A stretch of DNA of 64,000 nt, from the NCBI RefSeq assembly GCF_020193655.1, contig NZ_JADYVE010000002.1:434001-498000 (forward strand), in the 5' to 3' direction. Below, one piece after another: positions 52,308-60,865 of this stretch (within the stretch, counting starts at the first letter, position 1; the number at the start of each line of letters is the position of its first letter). This DNA is from Ensifer sp. IC3342 (GTDB lineage Bacteria; Pseudomonadota; Alphaproteobacteria; Rhizobiales; Rhizobiaceae). Position numbers and translations under genes: made by a program. A model generated the notes under the pieces. That model was not told where the DNA came from and searched no databases. It worked only from the letters and a program-made list of their open reading frames with translations.

Positions 52308-53690
52308 ATGTCCGACTTCGATCTCGTTCTGAAAGGCACCGTCGTCCTGCCGCACCGCATCGTCGAAGGCGGGCATGTGGCGGTGCGAGACGGCAAGGTG
52401 GTGCATGTCGGGCAGGGAGCGGCCCCATCGGCGCGCGAACGGCACGATCTCGGCAAGGCGCTGCTCCTTCCCGGCGCGATCGACGCCCAGGTGCATTCGC
52501 TGTCGCAGAGGAACCAGGAAGATTTCATCTGGTCGACGCGCTCGGCTGCCGCCGGCGGCGTGACGACGATCGTCGACATGCCCTATGACGAGGGCAATCT
52601 CGTCTGTTCGGCGGAAGCGGTCACACGGAAGATCGCCCATGCCGGTCCGCAGGCTCGCGTCGACTTCGCGCTCTACGGCACGATCGATCCCGAAGAGGGG
52701 ACGTCGCGGATTGGCGAGATGGTGGAGGCGGGTGTTGCCGCCTTCAAGTTTTCGACATTTGGAACGGATCCGAAACGGTTCCCCCGAATTCCCGCCGCCC
52801 TTTTGGAAGAGTGCTTCCGGGCTATCGCCCCGACAGGGCTGACGGCGGGCGTTCACAATGAGGATGACGAGGCGGTGCGGGCCGCGATCGACAAGGTCAA
52901 GGCCGCCGGGATTAGTGACTATCGGGCGCACGGCCTTTCGCGCCCGCCGCTGACCGAGCTCCTTGCGACGAACCAGATCTATGAGACCGGTGCGGCGACC
53001 GGCTGCCCGGCGCATGTAGTGCATTGCTCGCTTGGCCGTGGCTATGAAATTGCCGCCGCCTACCGGGCGCAGGGCCATGCGGCGACGATCGAGTGCTGTA
53101 TCCATTATCTCACTTTGGACGAGGAAAATGACGTCCGCCGCCTCGGCGGCAAGGCCAAGATCAATCCGCCGATCCGGCCGCGCGCGGAGGCGGAAAAACT
53201 CTGGCGGCATGTGGCTGACGGCAATGTCACGCTGGTATCGACCGATCATGTCAGCTGGTCGGAGGACCGCAAAACCAATCCGGATATGCTTGCCAACGCC
53301 TCCGGCGTGCCGGGCCTTGAGGTGATGGTGCCGCTTTTCGTCAAGGGTGCGCTGGAGCGCGGCATTCCGCTGACGCGCGCCGCTGAGCTTATGGCGCTCA
53401 ACCCGGCAAGGCATTTCCGGCTCGACCATTGCAAGGGGGCGCTCGAAGCGGGCAAGGATGCCGATATCATCGTCATGACGCCGGAATCCTATGTCTATGA
53501 TGCGGCGACAAGCGGTAATAATGTCGTCGGCTGGTCGCCCTATAACGGTATCCGCCTGCCGTGGCGGGTCACCGCGACGTATCTGCGCGGGCGGCTTGCC
53601 TTCGACGGCCGCCGCGTGGTCGCGGAGCCGGGCACCGGTGCCTTCGTGCGACCGTTGCCGAGCCTTCCGCTTCGGGAGCCGCGGCAATGA
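52308..53690 (+). CDS. Hydantoinase-family amidohydrolase, hydantoin-5-propionate hydrolase candidate
   Basis: A 460-residue cyclic amidohydrolase. Metal-site residues are Gln61-Val-His63 (IDAQVHS; most hydantoinases have His-X-His), the probable carboxylated Lys147 (AAFKFST), His183 (GVHNED), His239 (HVVHCS) and Asp313 (VSTDHVSW, read LVSTDHVSW). It would open the hydantoin ring of hydantoin-5-propionate to N-carbamoylglutamate in ergothioneine breakdown. GGGAAGGGA precedes ATG 52308. The stop overlaps the next start (ATGA), so it is coupled to the carbamoyl amidohydrolase that would take its product. Confidence 0.85.
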   Translation: MSDFDLVLKGTVVLPHRIVEGGHVAVRDGKVVHVGQGAAPSARERHDLGKALLLPGAIDAQVHSLSQRNQEDFIWSTRSAAAGGVTTIVDMPYDEGNLVCSAEAVTRKIAHAGPQARVDFALYGTIDPEEGTSRIGEMVEAGVAAFKFSTFGTDPKRFPRIPAALLEECFRAIAPTGLTAGVHNEDDEAVRAAIDKVKAAGISDYRAHGLSRPPLTELLATNQIYETGAATGCPAHVVHCSLGRGYEIAAAYRAQGHAATIECCIHYLTLDEENDVRRLGGKAKINPPIRPRAEAEKLWRHVADGNVTLVSTDHVSWSEDRKTNPDMLANASGVPGLEVMVPLFVKGALERGIPLTRAAELMALNPARHFRLDHCKGALEAGKDADIIVMTPESYVYDAATSGNNVVGWSPYNGIRLPWRVTATYLRGRLAFDGRRVVAEPGTGAFVRPLPSLPLREPRQ

Positions 53691-54952
53691 TCGCAACGCA
53701 AACCAATCTGCCGGTCGATGCAGGCCGCATCGCCGATATTCTCAAGGGGCTGGCACGCATCACCGAGCCTGAGCGCCCCTACACCCGCCGCGCCTTCACG
53801 CCGCTCTTCCTCGAAGGTCGCGCCTTCCTCGAAGAACGGTTCAGGGCCGCGGGCCTCGATACGAGGATCGATGCGGCCGGCAACCTCATCGGCCGACGCA
53901 AGGGTCGGAAGTCGACGCTCGGCACGATCATGCTCGGCTCGCATTCCGACACGGTTCCGGAAGGCGGCCGCTTCGACGGGATCGCCGGCGTTGCGGCCGC
54001 GCTCGAAGTGGCGCGGTCTCTTGCCGACGCCGGGATCGATCTCGACCATGACCTGGAGATCGTCGATTTCCTTGCCGAGGAGGTGTCGATCTTCGGCGTT
54101 TCCTGCATCGGCAGCCGCGGCATGGCCGGGCTCGTTCCGGATGGCTGGCTGAACCGCACGCACGACGGGCTGACGCTCCGCCAGGGTATTGTCGAGGCCG
54201 GCGGTGATCCTTCCCGTTTGCCTTCGTCGAAGCGGTCCGACATCAAGGCGTTCCTGGAGCTGCATATCGAGCAGGGACCGGTGCTTGAAGCCGAGCGCCT
54301 GGATCTTGGGGTCGTGACGGCGATCGCCGGGATCACGCGCATCGAGATCGTCGTCGAAGGACAGGCGGATCACGCGGGGACGACGCCGATGGGTCGCCGT
54401 CGCGATGCGCTTGTTGTCGCCTCACGCCTTGTGCTGGAGATCGAGAAGCTGGGCTTTGTCCATGCGGCAGGTGAGGGTCATTTCACCGCGACCGTCGGCG
54501 AATTCGAAATAGAACCCAATGCCGCCAACGTCGTGCCCTCGCGGGCACGGTTCTTGATCGATGCCCGCGCGGAACTGCGGCCGCAGATGGAGGCGTTCAT
54601 CATCGAGGTCGAGGCGCTTGCCGCTCGCATCGCCGAGGAGACCAGCGTCGAGATCATGTCGCCGAAGGTGATCTCTGACAATCACCCGACATCCGGCGAC
54701 CACTTGGTTCTTGCGACGTTGGAAGCGGCCTGTGGGCGCGTCGGCGCGCGGCATCGGCGGATGGCTTCGGGGGCGGGGCATGACACGGCCTGGATGGGCC
54801 GGATAACGAAAGCCGCTATGATCTTCATTCCCTGTCGCGATGGCCGGTCGCATGCGCCCGAGGAATGGGCGGAAAACGACGATATCGCGCTTGGCGCGGC
54901 GGTGCTGCTCGAGGCCGTGCAACGGCTCGACGGACAATTGCAGGAGAAGTAG
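53687..54952 (+). CDS. M20-family N-carbamoyl-L-amino-acid (glutamate) amidohydrolase
   Basis: A 421-residue Zn peptidase-fold amidohydrolase of the hydantoinase/carbamoylase type. ATG 53687 overlaps the preceding stop; the longer frame upstream is antisense-free but lies inside the hydantoinase gene. Metal ligands are visible in GSHSDTVPEGGRFDG (His, Asp), FLAEEVSIFG (Glu-Glu) and LELHIEQGPVLE (His), and the C-terminal His in GRSHAPEEW. It would hydrolyse N-carbamoyl-L-glutamate to glutamate, CO2 and ammonia. Directly downstream of its probable substrate-forming enzyme. Confidence 0.87.
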   Translation: MIATQTNLPVDAGRIADILKGLARITEPERPYTRRAFTPLFLEGRAFLEERFRAAGLDTRIDAAGNLIGRRKGRKSTLGTIMLGSHSDTVPEGGRFDGIAGVAAALEVARSLADAGIDLDHDLEIVDFLAEEVSIFGVSCIGSRGMAGLVPDGWLNRTHDGLTLRQGIVEAGGDPSRLPSSKRSDIKAFLELHIEQGPVLEAERLDLGVVTAIAGITRIEIVVEGQADHAGTTPMGRRRDALVVASRLVLEIEKLGFVHAAGEGHFTATVGEFEIEPNAANVVPSRARFLIDARAELRPQMEAFIIEVEALAARIAEETSVEIMSPKVISDNHPTSGDHLVLATLEAACGRVGARHRRMASGAGHDTAWMGRITKAAMIFIPCRDGRSHAPEEWAENDDIALGAAVLLEAVQRLDGQLQEK

Positions 54953-54955
54953 TAG

Positions 54956-56053
54956 ATGGGCCGGATATTGACGGAAAAGGATGTCGAGGCGGCGGTGAAG
55001 GGCGGTTCCGTCTACGCGGCGGGCGGCGGCGGCTGGGCCGATCACGGGCGCATGCTGGGGCTTGCGGCCGTCTCGATCGGCAAGCCGGAGCTGGTTTCGA
55101 TCAACGAGTTGAAGCCGGACGACTGGGTGGCGACCGCCGCTGCAATCGGCGCGCCGGCCTCAACGACGCCGTGGGAAATGCGCGGCGTCGATTACGTGAA
55201 GGCCGTTGAACTCTTGCAGGAGGCGCTCGGTGAAAAGCTTACGGGCCTGATCGTCGGGCAGAACGGCAAATCCTCGACGCTGAACGGCTGGCTGCCCTCG
55301 GCGATCCTCGGCACCAAGGTTGTGGATGCCGTTGGCGATATCCGCGCCCATCCGACGGGAGATATGGGGTCAATCGGTCTCGCCGGTTTGCCCGAGCCTG
55401 TGATCCAGACGGCGGTTGGGGGGAACCGCGAGGAGAACCGCTATATCGAGCTCGTGGTCCGGGGTGCGACGGCCAAGGTATCGCCGATCCTGAGGACCGC
55501 GGCGGACATGTCAGGCGGCTTCATCGCCTCCTGCCGCAATCCGGTCCACGCGTCCTACGTCAAGGCCAATGCCGCGCTCGGCGGCATCTCCATGGCCCTG
55601 ACTCTGGGAGAGGCGATTATCGCCGCGGAAGGCAAAGGCGGCAGTGCCGTCATCGATGCGATCGCCAACACCACCAACGGCTCCATCCTTGCCGAGGGAA
55701 CGATCACCGATAAATCCGTGGCTTATACCAAGGAGGCCTTCGACATCGGCACCGTTACGCTCGGGAAGGGCGATGACTCAACGATACTCCATGTCATGAA
55801 CGAATACATGGCCGTGGAAACGGCGGACGGTGTGCGCCTTGCAACCTTCCCGGATGTCATCACCACGCTGTCGCCGGAAGGCGAACCTTTGAGCGTAGGG
55901 CAGTTGCAGGTGGGCATGACGGTCTTTGTGCTGCATGTGCCGAAGACGGTGATCCCGCTCGCTTCCAGCGTGCTCGACCCGTCCGTCTATCCGCCGGTCG
56001 AAAAGGCGATGGGGATCGAGATTGCGCGCTACGCCTTGGCCGGGAAGCGCTAA
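54956..56053 (+). CDS. DUF917-family protein, thiohydantoin desulfurase candidate
   Basis: A 365-residue DUF917 (S-methyl-thiohydantoin desulfurase-like) protein, starting three bases after the carbamoylase stop. Features include the Gly-rich YAAGGGGWADHGR near residue 20 and PTGDMGSIGLAG near 137. A Cys at about 200 (FIASCRNPVHASYVK) and a C-terminal domain (GKGDDSTILHVMNEY) are visible. In the ergothioneine route a DUF917 enzyme exchanges sulfur for oxygen on 3-(5-oxo-2-thioxoimidazolidin-4-yl)propionate, giving hydantoin-5-propionate and sulfide. The call rests on family plus context. Confidence 0.8.
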   Translation: MGRILTEKDVEAAVKGGSVYAAGGGGWADHGRMLGLAAVSIGKPELVSINELKPDDWVATAAAIGAPASTTPWEMRGVDYVKAVELLQEALGEKLTGLIVGQNGKSSTLNGWLPSAILGTKVVDAVGDIRAHPTGDMGSIGLAGLPEPVIQTAVGGNREENRYIELVVRGATAKVSPILRTAADMSGGFIASCRNPVHASYVKANAALGGISMALTLGEAIIAAEGKGGSAVIDAIANTTNGSILAEGTITDKSVAYTKEAFDIGTVTLGKGDDSTILHVMNEYMAVETADGVRLATFPDVITTLSPEGEPLSVGQLQVGMTVFVLHVPKTVIPLASSVLDPSVYPPVEKAMGIEIARYALAGKR

Positions 56054-56065
56054 TGGGAGGACGAT

Positions 56066-56395
56066 GTGGCGCGTGACACCGGGCTTGAGGAACTGGTGAG
56101 GCAGGACCTCGGCGATCAGCCGGGGCTTTCGGAAAAGCCGATGTTCGGTGGTTTGGCCTTTCTTCTGAACGGCAATCTGCTTTGCGGCGCACGAGAGGAT
56201 GGAATGCTGGTGCGGCTTGGCAAGGGCAATGACGATTGGGCCTTGGCGCTGCCCGGGATCGTGCAGATGGTGATGGGCGAGCGCCGGATGCACGGCTGGG
56301 TGCGCGCCGGCGTGGAAGCCTATGGCGATGACGCCTTGCGCCGTCGCCTGCTGGATGCGGCGCTCGGCTACGTGTTCTCGCTGCCGCCGAAGTGA
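56066..56395 (+). CDS. TfoX N-terminal-domain protein
   Basis: A 109-residue protein that is one TfoX_N domain (KPMFGGLAFLLNGNLLCG, then MLVRLG and a C-terminal helical part ending in LGYVFSLPP). The start is GTG 56066 with GGGAGGAC about nine bases upstream. TfoX was named for natural-competence control, but short one-domain members occur widely with unknown roles. It is transcribed between the desulfurase and thiourocanate hydratase candidates; a link to sulfur or ergothioneine metabolism is not evident from its sequence. Confidence 0.78.
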   Translation: MARDTGLEELVRQDLGDQPGLSEKPMFGGLAFLLNGNLLCGAREDGMLVRLGKGNDDWALALPGIVQMVMGERRMHGWVRAGVEAYGDDALRRRLLDAALGYVFSLPPK

Positions 56396-56417
56396 GTGAA
56401 TGAGGGCGCCGTGATTT

Positions 56418-56550
56418 GCCCCTCACCCTAGCCCTCTCCCCGCTCGCGGGGAGAGGGGATGGCCGCACCGCTTGCCGCAAGTGCCAGCGGACGCGATGGC
56501 CACGAAGTTCCCTCTCCCCGCAAACGGGGAGAGGGCTAGGGTGAGGGGCA
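56418..56550. repeat. RIME-like rhizobial intergenic mosaic repeat (copy 7)
   Basis: Begins gcccctcaccctagccctc and ends with its mirror gggctagggtgaggggc, so this copy is a near-perfect large inverted repeat with a hairpin in each half (ctctccccgctcgcggggagag; ctctccccgcaaacggggagag). It interrupts the ergothioneine operon before the thiourocanate hydratase candidate. Confidence 0.87.
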
Positions 56551-56582
56551 AATCTGCGTCCACGCAACAAAGGACGATCGCT

Positions 56583-58241
56583 ATGCCCAAGCCCAATCCC
56601 CGTCATCCGAACTTTCCGATTCCCGGCGGGCCGGAACTGCGTGCCAAGGGTTGGCGGCAGGAGGCGCTGCTACGGCTTCTCGAAAACGTGCTTTCCGTCG
56701 GCGAGGATCCAGACAATCTCGTCGTCTACGCGGCGCTGGGCAAGGCCGCGCGCAACTGGCCGTCCCATCGGGCAATCGTCAAGACGCTCATCGAGATGGA
56801 CGAGGACCAGACGCTGATCATCCAGTCGGGCAAGCCGGTTGGACTGTTGAAGACCCATGCCAAGGCGCCGCTCGTCATCATGGCCAATTGCAACATCGTC
56901 GGCCAATGGGCGAAGGCCGAGGTCTTCTATGAGCTGCAGCGCAAGGGGCTGATCTGCTGGGGCGGGCTGACCGCAGGCGCCTGGCAATATATCGGCAGCC
57001 AGGGGGTGATCCAGGGCACCTACGAGATCTTCATGCGGATTGCTGAGCGCCGCTTCGGCGGCGATCTCTCCGGCCGTTTTGTGCTGACCGCCGGGCTCGG
57101 CGGTATGGGTGGCGCCCAGCCGCTGGCCGGCCGCATGGCGGGTGCGGCCATCCTCTGCGTCGATATCGATCCGGAACGCGCAAGGAAGCGCCAGCAGGTC
57201 GGCTATCTTCAGGAGATCGCGCCTGACCTGGACGCGGCGCTTGCAATGATCGACGCGGCGGTCAAGGAGAAGCGGGCGCTCTCGGTCGGTCTCGTCGGCA
57301 ACGCCGCGGAAATCTATCCGGAGATCGCTTCGCGAGGCATCGTTCCCGATGTGGTCACAGACCAGACGTCGGCGCATGATCTCGTCTACGGCTACGTTCC
57401 GAAGGGCATGAGCATCGAGCAGGTGCGGTCGCTGCGCGAAGACGGGCAGGGCCAGCTGATGGCGGCAAGCCGCGCCTCGATCGTCGATCACGTGAAGGCT
57501 ATGCTCGACTTCCAGAAAAAGGGCGCGGAAGTCTTCGACAACGGCAACCTTATCCGCACGCAGGCGCGGGAAGGGGGCGTTGCCAATGCCTTCGACATTC
57601 CGATTTTCACCGAGGCTTATCTGCGGCCGCTCTTTGCCCGCGCCATCGGCCCGTTCCGCTGGATGGCGCTTTCCGGCGAAGAGAGCGACATCGCCCGGAT
57701 CGACGACCTGCTCCTCGAGATGTTTCCGGACAATCGGATCATCACCAACTGGGTCCGGCTCGCACGGAAGCACATTCCCTTCGAGGGCCTGCCGGCGCGC
57801 ATCGCCTGGCTCGGCCACGGCGAACGTACGGCGCTTGCGCGGCGCGTCAATCAACTGGTCGCCAGTGGCGAGCTCAAGGGGCCGATCGCCTTTTCACGCG
57901 ACCATCTCGATGCCGGCGCCATGGCGCATCCGAACATCATGACGGAGCGGATGAAGGACGGTTCCGACGCGATCGCTGACTGGCCACTCCTCGACGCCAT
58001 GCTGCTCTGCTCCTCGATGGCCGACCTCGTCGTCGTGCATTCGGGCGGGGGAGGTTATGCCGGTTACATGACGAGCTGCGGGGTGACGGTCGTTGCAGAC
58101 GGCACGAAGGCCGCCGACGAGCGGCTTGACCACGCGCTGACCAACGACACTTCGCTCGGCGTCATCCGCTATGCGGATGCGGGTTACGACGAGTCCTTCG
58201 AGGAGATTGCGGCAAAGGGCATTGGACACGTGAAGGTTTGA
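56583..58241 (+). CDS. Urocanase (HutU)-family protein, thiourocanate hydratase candidate
   Basis: 552 residues from ATG 56583, with AAAGGA nine bases upstream; the longer frame crosses the repeat. The NAD-binding centre GLGGMGGAQPLAGRM (about 171-185) is that of urocanase. Where urocanase has GLPARICWVG with the essential Cys (Cys410 in P. putida), this protein has GLPARIAWLG, so Ala408. The conserved HHGGG becomes HSGGG (His486). These changes argue against ordinary histidine breakdown. Adding water to thiourocanate, the ergothionase product, fits the cluster. The final ergothioneine enzyme encoded in the operon. Confidence 0.82.
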   Translation: MPKPNPRHPNFPIPGGPELRAKGWRQEALLRLLENVLSVGEDPDNLVVYAALGKAARNWPSHRAIVKTLIEMDEDQTLIIQSGKPVGLLKTHAKAPLVIMANCNIVGQWAKAEVFYELQRKGLICWGGLTAGAWQYIGSQGVIQGTYEIFMRIAERRFGGDLSGRFVLTAGLGGMGGAQPLAGRMAGAAILCVDIDPERARKRQQVGYLQEIAPDLDAALAMIDAAVKEKRALSVGLVGNAAEIYPEIASRGIVPDVVTDQTSAHDLVYGYVPKGMSIEQVRSLREDGQGQLMAASRASIVDHVKAMLDFQKKGAEVFDNGNLIRTQAREGGVANAFDIPIFTEAYLRPLFARAIGPFRWMALSGEESDIARIDDLLLEMFPDNRIITNWVRLARKHIPFEGLPARIAWLGHGERTALARRVNQLVASGELKGPIAFSRDHLDAGAMAHPNIMTERMKDGSDAIADWPLLDAMLLCSSMADLVVVHSGGGGYAGYMTSCGVTVVADGTKAADERLDHALTNDTSLGVIRYADAGYDESFEEIAAKGIGHVKV

Positions 58242-58259
58242 TGGCGCCGCGATGGATTG

Positions 58260-59021
58260 TCAGACGACCGTCTCCCCGCCATCGACTACAAGAATCTGCC
58301 CGGTCATATAGGAGGACCGGTCGGATACGAGGAAGAGGATCGACTCGGCGATCTCGTCGACGCTAGCCCATCGCCCGAGCGGCACCTTCTCGCGGATATA
58401 GGCCTCGATAGCGCCGCGCCCGCCCATCTGGGCGATGAAGGGTTCGTTGAAGGGCGTATCTACCCAGCCGGGGCAGAGCGCATTCACGCGCACGCCGTAT
58501 TTCGCATAGTCGCCGGCCATCTGGCGGGTCATGGCGATTATGGCGTGCTTCGTCGTCGTGTAGGCGATCATCTCGCGGTCGTAGAGCACGCCGGAGGAGG
58601 AGGAGGTATTGACGATGACGCCGCGGCCCGCCGCCTTCATTGACGGCATGACGAGACGCGCGGCCATGAAATGGGCGCGGACGTTAAGGCTCCAGGATCG
58701 GTCGAAGCCCGCCACGTCGACCCTTAGGAGATCGCCGGCGACCTGCGCACCGGCGTGATTGTGCAGGATGTCGATGCGGCCGTGGCGGTAAAGCACGTCG
58801 GCAATTCCAACCGAGAGCGCGTCGTCATCGGTGACGTCGATGGGGAGTGCCTCGGCGGTGCCGCCCTTGGCAGTGACGACGGCCACCGTCTCCTCCGCGG
58901 CTTTCGCGCTGCGGTCGATGACAACGACATGGGCGCCTTCGCGCGCCATGATGGCGGCGCCTGCCTGACCGATGCCGGAGCCTGCTCCGGTGACGATCGC
59001 GATCCGGTCCTTCAGGATCAT
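58260..59021 (-). CDS. Short-chain dehydrogenase/reductase
   Basis: A 253-residue classical SDR: cofactor motif TGAGSGIGQAG, Asp of the NAD type (VVVIDRS), NAG variant HNHAGAQ (Asn-His-Ala-Gly), catalytic Ser in NTSSSSGVL and YTTTK with Tyr and Lys. The C-terminus ILVVDGGETVV is typical. It ends 18 bases from the stop of the thiourocanate hydratase candidate on the other strand, and is the last gene of the ABC transporter operon, four bases after the permease. It may oxidise the transported compound; the substrate is unknown. Confidence 0.86.
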   Translation of the reverse strand: MILKDRIAIVTGAGSGIGQAGAAIMAREGAHVVVIDRSAKAAEETVAVVTAKGGTAEALPIDVTDDDALSVGIADVLYRHGRIDILHNHAGAQVAGDLLRVDVAGFDRSWSLNVRAHFMAARLVMPSMKAAGRGVIVNTSSSSGVLYDREMIAYTTTKHAIIAMTRQMAGDYAKYGVRVNALCPGWVDTPFNEPFIAQMGGRGAIEAYIREKVPLGRWASVDEIAESILFLVSDRSSYMTGQILVVDGGETVV

Positions 59022-59025
59022 TGTT

Positions 59026-59844
59026 TCACTCCCCGGATTTGCTTTTCTTTTCGCGCATCAGAAGGCGCGCTGTCAGGATCAGGAGCAGCGAGGCGACCAA
59101 TACCAGCGTCGCGATCGCGTTGATTTCCGGCGTCACGCCGCGGCGGATCGAGGCGAAGACATAGATCGGCAGGGTCGTCTTCGAGCCGGCGACGAAGAAG
59201 GCGATGATGAAATCGTCGAAGGAGAAGGTGAAGGCGAGCAGGAAGCCGGCAAGGATCGATGGCAGGATCTGCGGCAGCACGATCAGGCGGAAGGTGGTGA
59301 GTGGCGTCGCGTAGAGGTCGCTCGAGGCCTCGACGATGTCGCGGCCGAGGCTCGCGATTCGTGCCTTGACGATCATGGTCACCAGCGCCATCGAGAAGAG
59401 CCCGTGGGCGGCGATGATCGAGCCGTAGCCGAGGCCGAGCTGCGGCGGCTGATCGCCCGGCCAGAGCGTCGCGAGCGCCGGATTGACGAAAGAGAAGACG
59501 GCGACGAGCGCGACCAGCGTAGCAATTCCGATCACCACGCCCGGCACGACGATGGCGGCGGCGAAGAGTGCGTCAAAGATGGCGCGCGTGCGCGTGCCGA
59601 GCCGCTCCATGCCGAGCGCGGCCATGGTGCCGAAGACGGCGGCGAGCGCCGCACTCGTAAAGGCGATCATGAGGCTGTTTTGCAGCGCCGAGACGAGGAA
59701 GGTGTTGCCTAGTGCCTTGCCGTACCAGGCGGTCGAGAAGCCGGTGAACTCGCTGGCGCTGCGGCCGGCATTGAAAGAGAAAAGCACGACCAGCGCGATC
59801 GGCGCGTAGAGGAAGAGATAGACAGAGGAGATGAAGGCGCGCAT
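59026..59844 (-). CDS. Polyamine-type ABC transporter permease (PotC type)
   Basis: A 272-residue permease from ATG 59844 (MRAFISSVYLF), six hydrophobic segments, EAA loop DIVEASSDLYATPLTTFRLIVLP in short form (EASSDLYATPL). Start overlaps the PotB-type stop by one base; the longer frame reads through the preceding gene out of register. Part of the four-component transporter encoded at 59026-63157. Confidence 0.88.
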   Translation of the reverse strand: MRAFISSVYLFLYAPIALVVLFSFNAGRSASEFTGFSTAWYGKALGNTFLVSALQNSLMIAFTSAALAAVFGTMAALGMERLGTRTRAIFDALFAAAIVVPGVVIGIATLVALVAVFSFVNPALATLWPGDQPPQLGLGYGSIIAAHGLFSMALVTMIVKARIASLGRDIVEASSDLYATPLTTFRLIVLPQILPSILAGFLLAFTFSFDDFIIAFFVAGSKTTLPIYVFASIRRGVTPEINAIATLVLVASLLLILTARLLMREKKSKSGE

Positions 59845-60707
59845 CAGACGAGGTCCACCTGTCTTGTGCCCGCGACCTTCCAGGCGATCCGCATCGCCAC
59901 CATGAGCACCACGACGACGACCGCGACAAGGGTGACGGCGATTGCCGAGCCGAAAGGCCAGTTGCGCGACTGCAGGAAGAGATCGACCAGCGCATTGCCG
60001 ATGAAGAAGACCTTGCCGCCGCCGAGAAGCTGCGGGATCAGGTACTCGCCGAGGAGCAGGATGGTGACCAGCGCGACGCCGGTCATGACGCCCGGAAGCG
60101 ACAGCGGCAGCGTGACTCCGAAGAAGGTGGAGACCGGTCTGGCGCCGAGATCGGCGGAAGCCTCCAGAAGCCGCCGGTCGAGTTTTTCGAGGCTTACATA
60201 GATCGGCATGATCATCAGCGGTAGATAGCCGTACACGATGCCAAGCAGCACGGCGCCGGGCGTGTTCAGCATGCGGACATCCTCGATGCCGATCATCGCA
60301 AGCAGATTGGGAATGCCGCGCGAGCCGAGAATGTACATCCAGGCGTAGGTGCGCACGAGCAGGCTCGTCCAGAACGGCACGACCACCAGCGAAACGAGGA
60401 TGAGGCGATAGCGCGGGTTCGCCCTGACGGCGAGGTAATAGGCGACGGGATAGGCGACCAGCAGGCAGAGCAGGGCGCCGACAGGCGCAAGCACCAGCGT
60501 GTTCCAGAATGCCGCTGCCCGCGTCGGCAGGTTGGCGAACTGGGCGAAGGTGAAGGCCGCCTGATAACCGCCCTCCGGCGCGCGCTCGCCGAAGGCAAAT
60601 ACCAGCATGGCGATGAAGGGGAGAACCAGGAAGACAGTGAGCCACGCCGCCGCCGGCGCGACCAGCGCCGCCGTCACCAGATTCCTCTTCTTAATTGCCG
60701 CTTGCAT
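59844..60707 (-). CDS. Polyamine-type ABC transporter permease (PotB type)
   Basis: A 287-residue permease, six membrane segments (for example LTVFLVLPFIAMLVFAF near the N-terminus), EAA loop RLLEASADLGARPVSTFF. Only one base is shared with the next permease gene. A RIME-like repeat separates it from the binding-protein gene upstream. Confidence 0.88.
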   Translation of the reverse strand: MQAAIKKRNLVTAALVAPAAAWLTVFLVLPFIAMLVFAFGERAPEGGYQAAFTFAQFANLPTRAAAFWNTLVLAPVGALLCLLVAYPVAYYLAVRANPRYRLILVSLVVVPFWTSLLVRTYAWMYILGSRGIPNLLAMIGIEDVRMLNTPGAVLLGIVYGYLPLMIMPIYVSLEKLDRRLLEASADLGARPVSTFFGVTLPLSLPGVMTGVALVTILLLGEYLIPQLLGGGKVFFIGNALVDLFLQSRNWPFGSAIAVTLVAVVVVVLMVAMRIAWKVAGTRQVDLV

Positions 60708-60736
60708 CCGGTTTGGTCCGTGGGTTGAAGTGGATT

Positions 60737-60848
60737 GCCCCTCACCCTAGCCCTCTCCCCGCATGCGGGGAGAGGGGACCTGGGCGGTGCGGCACACATC
60801 CCTTCTCCCCGCAGGCGGGGAGAAGGTGGCGGCAGCCGGATGAGGGGC
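60737..60848. repeat. RIME-like rhizobial intergenic mosaic repeat (copy 8)
   Basis: Starts gcccctcaccctagccctc and ends gcagccggatgaggggc, with two hairpins (ctctccccgcatgcggggagag; ccttctccccgcaggcggggagaagg). As in the first polyamine operon, the copy lies directly downstream of the binding-protein gene. Confidence 0.87.
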
Positions 60849-60865
60849 GGCTAGGCAGTCCTCGC

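Noticed and set aside
50738-58241. Ordinary histidine utilisation (hutH/hutU) operon
   Set aside because: The lyase lacks the MIO tripeptide, the urocanase lacks its Cys, and hutI/hutG/hutC partners are absent, while hydantoinase, carbamoylase and DUF917 genes are present.
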